Positions 15,278 to 18,310 of a stretch of DNA of 18,310 nt are shown here, piece after piece. A program made the translations under genes and the position numbers. The first letter of the stretch is position 1; every line of letters begins with the position of its first letter. This stretch comes from an uncultured Angelakisella sp. (GTDB lineage: Bacteria > Bacillota > Clostridia > Oscillospirales > Ruminococcaceae): positions 1 through 18,310 of the forward strand of contig CAJUFR010000042.1 in assembly GCA_910585525.1 (NCBI GenBank), given 5' to 3'. Below the pieces are notes generated by a model, which was given only the letters and a program-made list of their open reading frames with translations, was not told where the DNA came from and did not search any database.

Positions 15278-16102
15278 TCACCCCGGGCACAGGCCCTTTT
15301 GCGCTACGGTCCGGGCCGCCGGGATGCCCCGGGGCGCGGGGTTTCCCCGTCGTCCCGGCCCCTCCATCTCCAGCATGTGCTTCCAGAACCGCTTGGGACA
15401 GTGGCCCATCCGGCATTTGGGGTTGTACCGCTCCCGGATGGCGATGGTGTCGTAGTACCGCTGCCAAAGCTGCTGGTACTCCTCCTCGGCAGGGGAGAGC
15501 GCGTCCAGGGACAACTCCTCCAGGGGGTAGATCTCCATCCGCCCCCCCTGGTGCAGCAGCGCCGCCCCGTGGGTGATGTCGTGGATGAGGAACGCCTCCC
15601 CCGGGAACCGGGCGGCAAAGTGCCCCCCCATCAGCGGCAGCACGAAGGACTTGGGCTCGATCTGGGCGCAGAGCACCCCCTGCTGCTCCCGGAACCGCAA
15701 AAATTCCAGGAAGAGATGGGCCTCGTTGTGGACCTGGCGCTGGAGCCCGAACACCCGGGCCACCACCGGGTCCCCCAAAAAGCCGGTGATGTCCTGGCCC
15801 CGCTCAAAGGTCTCCCACACAAAGTCGTGGAGGTCCATGGCCTTGCCCTCCTCCCCGGAGAGGAAGGAGACCTCCACCCAGTGGGCCCCGGTGGGGGAGA
15901 GCCGCCGGAGGCTCCGCCACACCTGGGCCGCCTCCTCCCGGCTGGCGGGGATGGTGAGTTCCGGTGCCAGGGAGGTGCAGGGCTCCCATTCCTCCCAGAT
16001 GTTCAGGGGCAGGCGGCCGGTGCGGCGACTCTCAAAAACGCAGCAGAGCAGCCCCGGCAACTCCCCGTTGTAGCGGTAGATCAGATCTGACCGGTCAGGC
16101 AT
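15278..16102 (-). CDS. DUF4130 putative DNA repair protein (TIGR03915 type), partner of radical SAM protein
   Basis: A 274-aa cytoplasmic protein of the DUF4130/TIGR03915 family, which is found almost always beside the radical-SAM protein encoded just upstream and in some genomes is fused to a uracil-DNA-glycosylase-like domain; a role in DNA repair or base modification is presumed. Visible features are IYRYNGELPGLLCCVFES at the start, the central block with RVFGLQRQVHNEAHLFLEFL and HDITHGAALLH, and the end NPKCRMGHCPKRFWKHMLEM with two Cys. The last 28 residues are an unconserved Pro/Gly-rich tail. The ATG at 16100-16102 lies inside the upstream gene, a 22-base overlap that indicates coupling. 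The same frame is open far upstream, but only as a shadow of the radical-SAM gene. Confidence 0.88.
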   Translation of the reverse strand: MPDRSDLIYRYNGELPGLLCCVFESRRTGRLPLNIWEEWEPCTSLAPELTIPASREEAAQVWRSLRRLSPTGAHWVEVSFLSGEEGKAMDLHDFVWETFERGQDITGFLGDPVVARVFGLQRQVHNEAHLFLEFLRFREQQGVLCAQIEPKSFVLPLMGGHFAARFPGEAFLIHDITHGAALLHQGGRMEIYPLEELSLDALSPAEEEYQQLWQRYYDTIAIRERYNPKCRMGHCPKRFWKHMLEMEGPGRRGNPAPRGIPAARTVAQKGLCPG

Positions 16103-17400
16103 TGTAACACATCCTCTCTGGTAAGCTGGTCCTGCGGGGGTGCGAACAAGGAAAGCTGCTCCCCCTGGGGGTGCTGGGACGCCAGCAGTTCCCGGTCCTT
16201 CTGGGAGATAAGGGCCCGGAGCACCCCGTCCTGGGTCACCCGCAGCCCCTCCGGGGCCCTGCCGCCGCAAAGGAGGAAATACTGGGCCCGCTTCAGCACC
16301 ACCCCCATCTTCTTCAGGTGGGGCCAGTCCAGGCGGCTGTGGCGGCGGGCGGTGCGGATGCGCTGGGCGCTCTTCACCCCGATGCCGGGGACCCGGAGCA
16401 GCGTCTCGTAGGGGGCGGTGTTCACCTCCACCGGGAAGCGGTCCAGGTGGTTCAGCGCCCAGTTGCACTTGGGGTCCACGTAGGGGCTGAAGGCCGGGTG
16501 CTCCTCGTCCAGCAGTTCCTCGGCGTCGAAGCCGTAGAACCGCAGCAGCCAGTCCGCCTGGTAGAGCCGGTGCTCCCGCAGGAGGGGGGGCTTGGTCTCC
16601 CCGGCGGGGAGCAGGGCGTCGCTGACCACCGGCACATAGGCGGAGAAGAACACCCGCTTGAGCCGGTACTTTTTGTACAGCCCCTGGGTCAGCCGCAGTA
16701 TCTTGAGGTCGCTTTCCGGGGTGGCCCCCACGATCATCTGGGTGCTCTGGCCGGCGGGGGCGAACCGGGGGGCGTGGCGGTACTGGACGATGTCGGTGGT
16801 GTTCTCCTGGATGCCGTCCCGGATGAAGCCCATGGGCCGCAGGATGGAGGTCCGGGTCTTTTCCGGGCAGAGGAGGGAAAGGCTCTGGCTGCTGGGCATC
16901 TCGATGTTGACGCTGATGCGGTCGGCCAGCAGCCCCAGCCGCCGGGTCAGGGTGTCGTCCGCCCCGGGGATGGCCTTGACATGGATATACCCCCCAAAGC
17001 GGTACTCCCCCCGGAGCAGTTCCAGGGTCTTCAGCATCTGCTCGCAGGTGTAGTCGGGGCTTTTCAGCACCCCGGAGGAGAGGAACAGCCCCTCGATGTA
17101 GTTGCGGCGGTAGAACTGGATGGTGAGGTCGGCCAGTTCCCGGGGGGTGAAGGCGGCCCGGGGGGTGTCGTTGGAGCGGCGGTTGATGCAGTAGCGGCAA
17201 TCGTAGACGCAGAAGTTGGTCATCAGCACCTTTAAAAGGGAGATGCACCGGCCGTCGGCGGCAAAGCTGTGGCAGAGGCCGGCGGTGAAGCAGTTGCCGA
17301 TCCCTCCCGCCGGTGTGCAGCGGCTGCTGCCGCTGGAGGTGCAGGCGGCGTCGTACTTGGCGGCGTCGGAAAGGATGGTGAGTTTGTCCATCAGGTCCAA
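16081..17400 (-). CDS. Putative DNA modification/repair radical SAM protein (TIGR03916 type)
   Basis: A 439-aa radical-SAM enzyme of the family linked to uracil-DNA-glycosylase-like proteins. The iron-sulfur motif is CVYDCRYC (C64, C68, C71), preceded by further Cys residues in ACTSSGSSRC and GNCFTAGLC, typical of the family. SAM-domain strands follow (LFLSSGVLKS, GYIHVKAIPG, ISVNIEMPSS). A helix-hairpin-helix DNA-binding motif LLRVPGIGVKSAQRI lies at 334-348, in line with a DNA substrate. I chose the TTG at 17398-17400 because GGGAGG lies eight bases upstream; the ATG three codons later is too far from it. The substrate is unknown. Two LexA-box-like sites flank its promoter, which fits a damage-inducible repair role. 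Confidence 0.9.
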   Translation of the reverse strand: MDLMDKLTILSDAAKYDAACTSSGSSRCTPAGGIGNCFTAGLCHSFAADGRCISLLKVLMTNFCVYDCRYCINRRSNDTPRAAFTPRELADLTIQFYRRNYIEGLFLSSGVLKSPDYTCEQMLKTLELLRGEYRFGGYIHVKAIPGADDTLTRRLGLLADRISVNIEMPSSQSLSLLCPEKTRTSILRPMGFIRDGIQENTTDIVQYRHAPRFAPAGQSTQMIVGATPESDLKILRLTQGLYKKYRLKRVFFSAYVPVVSDALLPAGETKPPLLREHRLYQADWLLRFYGFDAEELLDEEHPAFSPYVDPKCNWALNHLDRFPVEVNTAPYETLLRVPGIGVKSAQRIRTARRHSRLDWPHLKKMGVVLKRAQYFLLCGGRAPEGLRVTQDGVLRALISQKDRELLASQHPQGEQLSLFAPPQDQLTREDVLQCLTGQI

Positions 17401-17421
17401 GGGGGGCGCCTCCCTTCCTCA

Positions 17422-17433
17422 AAACGTTTGTTC
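17422..17433. promoter_or_regulatory. LexA-box-like site over the transcription start
   Basis: Read on the minus strand, GAACAAACGTTT matches the Gram-positive LexA box core GAAC-N4-GTTC except for its last base. It starts seven bases after the -10 and covers the expected start point of the radical-SAM operon, where a repressor would block transcription. Confidence 0.55.
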
Positions 17434-17440
17434 TGCATCT

Positions 17441-17469
17441 AGTTTACACCCTGGCGGGGGCGGTGTCAA
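17441..17469 (-). promoter_or_regulatory. Promoter of the radical-SAM DNA repair operon
   Basis: On the minus strand a perfect -35 TTGACA (17469-17464), a 17-base spacer and -10 TAAACT (17446-17441), preceded by a TG, give a good vegetative promoter about 40 bases before the TTG start codon. It sits between two LexA-box-like sites. Confidence 0.75.
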
Positions 17470-17478
17470 GAGGAAAAA

Positions 17479-17490
17479 GAACGTGCGTTC
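17479..17490. promoter_or_regulatory. Perfect palindromic LexA box (GAACGTGCGTTC)
   Basis: GAACGTGCGTTC is a perfect 12-base palindrome and matches the Bacillus/Clostridium SOS consensus CGAACRNRYGTTYC at all core positions. It lies ten bases upstream of the -35 of the leftward DNA repair operon and 26 bases upstream of the -35 of the rightward unknown gene, so it could influence both. Confidence 0.7.
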
Positions 17491-17516
17491 ATGATTTTGG
17501 ACCGGTAGATTTTTCC

Positions 17517-17545
17517 TTGCCCGCCCCCCGCTCCCGTGCTATACT
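17517..17545 (+). promoter_or_regulatory. Promoter of the divergent unknown gene
   Basis: TTGCCC (17517-17522), 17 bases, then TATACT (17540-17545) form a good vegetative promoter ending 35 bases before the start codon at 17581. Confidence 0.65.
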
Positions 17546-17580
17546 GATACCATACATCCAACAAAAGGGGGGCTGTCGCT

Positions 17581-18216
17581 ATGGAGACCAAGCATCTGGA
17601 ATTGCTCCAAACCGCCATCGCCGACGTTGGCGGCTGGAACTGGTGGGGGGAGGGCTTCCCGGAACGGTTCCAGGTGGAATTTGTCGCCACCCAGTTTTGG
17701 CTGGGGGAGGGCGGGCCGGGGGAACCCCCGGTCTCTCAGCTGGCGCTGCGGTTTTTGGACCCGGTGTCGGTCTCCTTCCTCAGCGGAAGGGGGGCGGAGG
17801 AGGACTGGCCCCGGCGGATGGCAGCGGACCAGCTGGAGCCCTTTGTCTGCGACTGCGACCGGTTCCATCTGGTGGACGGGGTGGCCATGGAGCGGTGCAT
17901 CCGGGAGGCAGCCGGGGTGGAGACGGTCCTGGGCTGCCCGCCTCTGGACCCGGCCTTCTTTTCCGCCCCCGCCCGGCTGGTGTTCTGGGCGGGTCCCCTG
18001 GGTCTGGCGGTGGCGGCCCGGGAGATGCTCCCGGTGGCGATGACCGGGGCCCTCACCGGGGAGGAACTGGAGACCGCCAACGAAAAATGGTGGGCCTACT
18101 GGCAGGAATACTGGAAGCGCCGGGAGAGTTCATCCCCCCTCCCCCGGGACTACGGCTGCGAGGTGACCATCCCCGCCGGACGCCACAGACTGGGCAAGGA
18201 GCGGAACAAGAAGTGA
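17581..18216 (+). CDS. Unrecognised conserved-looking protein, Trp-rich
   Basis: A 211-aa soluble-looking protein that I do not recognise. It has no signal peptide or clear membrane helix. It is rich in Trp and Phe (GGWNWWGEGFPERF near 17-30, NEKWWAYWQEYW near 163-174), has a CDCDRFH stretch near 90-96, and a hydrophobic segment (ARLVFWAGPLGLAVAA, about 131-146) that is probably a buried helix. The C-terminus is basic. The ATG has a GGGGGG purine run eight to thirteen bases upstream and its own promoter, and the frame shows the strong third-position GC bias of the chromosomal genes, so it is very likely real. It diverges from the DNA repair operon and may share the LexA site, but no function can be assigned. 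Confidence 0.75.
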   Translation: METKHLELLQTAIADVGGWNWWGEGFPERFQVEFVATQFWLGEGGPGEPPVSQLALRFLDPVSVSFLSGRGAEEDWPRRMAADQLEPFVCDCDRFHLVDGVAMERCIREAAGVETVLGCPPLDPAFFSAPARLVFWAGPLGLAVAAREMLPVAMTGALTGEELETANEKWWAYWQEYWKRRESSSPLPRDYGCEVTIPAGRHRLGKERNKK

Positions 18217-18219
18217 AAC

Positions 18220-18252
18220 AGGACCCGCATCCCCCAACGGGACGCGGGTCCT
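18220..18252 (+). terminator. Hairpin after the unknown gene, likely terminator
   Basis: AGGACCCGC (18220-18228) pairs with GCGGGTCCT (18244-18252), with an inner TCCC/GGGA pair and one mismatch around a five-base loop. It starts four bases after the stop codon. There is no T-run on the plus strand, so it is not a classic intrinsic terminator. The last 58 bases of the window hold nothing else I can identify. Confidence 0.5.
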
Positions 18253-18310
18253 CAGGCCGTCGAAAAACTCTCCCCAGAAGCAGGGTCTGCCGGTCAAGAG
18301 GGGGAAAAAG

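Noticed and set aside
14636..16090. Plus-strand open frame running through the end of cwlJ, gerQ and beyond
   Set aside because: It crosses two well-supported genes in another frame and the bidirectional terminator; Pro/Arg/Gly-rich composition.
16171..17235. Plus-strand open frame opposite the radical-SAM gene
   Set aside because: Antisense shadow with no domain; the minus-strand gene has all its motifs.
16108..17422. Upstream extension of the DUF4130 frame into a 714-residue protein
   Set aside because: The extra residues are the shifted reading of the radical-SAM gene, rich in Arg, Pro and His; the ATG at 16102 gives the family's normal start.

Overview
The window looks like the chromosome of a GC-rich, spore-forming gut Clostridium relative, probably Oscillospiraceae (Flavonifractor/Intestinimonas-like). 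This rests on a cwlJ-gerQ germination pair, a dockerin-bearing M60 (enhancin/mucinase-type) metalloprotease with FN3 and discoidin-like modules, Gram-positive LexA boxes, strong Shine-Dalgarno sequences, and an integrative-element arm of the Tn1549-like kind common in these bacteria. The genus assignment is inference.

Region 1 (1-6360, all minus strand, visibly less GC-rich than the right side) is one arm of a conjugative element. Reading leftward it holds a small Cys-rich protein, an ArdA-type antirestriction protein, an unrecognised gene fragment, a membrane surface protein without its signal peptide and with an in-frame TGA, a sortase cut just after its catalytic Cys, one repeat of a SpaA/Cna-B pilin-like protein, the Sel1-repeat tail of a MobL/MobP3-type relaxase, an intact DUF3991/Toprim protein, and a VirD4/TraG coupling ATPase that runs off the left edge. 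Three abrupt joins (near 4385, 2800 and 2437) and one nonsense codon lie within about 2 kb, while the flanking genes are intact. The relaxase catalytic domain is missing, so this copy is either a deletion derivative unlikely to transfer itself or a mis-assembly.

Region 2 (6361-7076) is a roughly 500-base gene-free stretch with nested inverted repeats and hairpins, then a tRNA-Leu(GAG) on the minus strand with a consensus promoter and a strong terminator. It probably contains the boundary between element and chromosome.

Region 3 (7077-14154, minus strand) is a three-gene operon: a secreted 1621-aa M60 protease carrying a dockerin, a membrane-anchored protein whose N-terminal module looks like a cohesin, and a diacylglycerol-kinase-family lipid kinase. 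The first two could form a two-component, cellulosome-like way of holding a mucin-degrading enzyme on the cell surface; this is the most interesting hypothesis in the window.

Region 4 (14302-15275, plus strand) is cwlJ-gerQ, preceded by a sigma-E-like promoter and closed by a two-way terminator. Region 5 (15278-17490, minus strand) is a radical-SAM DNA repair/modification protein and its DUF4130 partner, translationally coupled, with two LexA-box-like sites bracketing the promoter. Region 6 is a divergent, unrecognised 211-aa protein with its own promoter.
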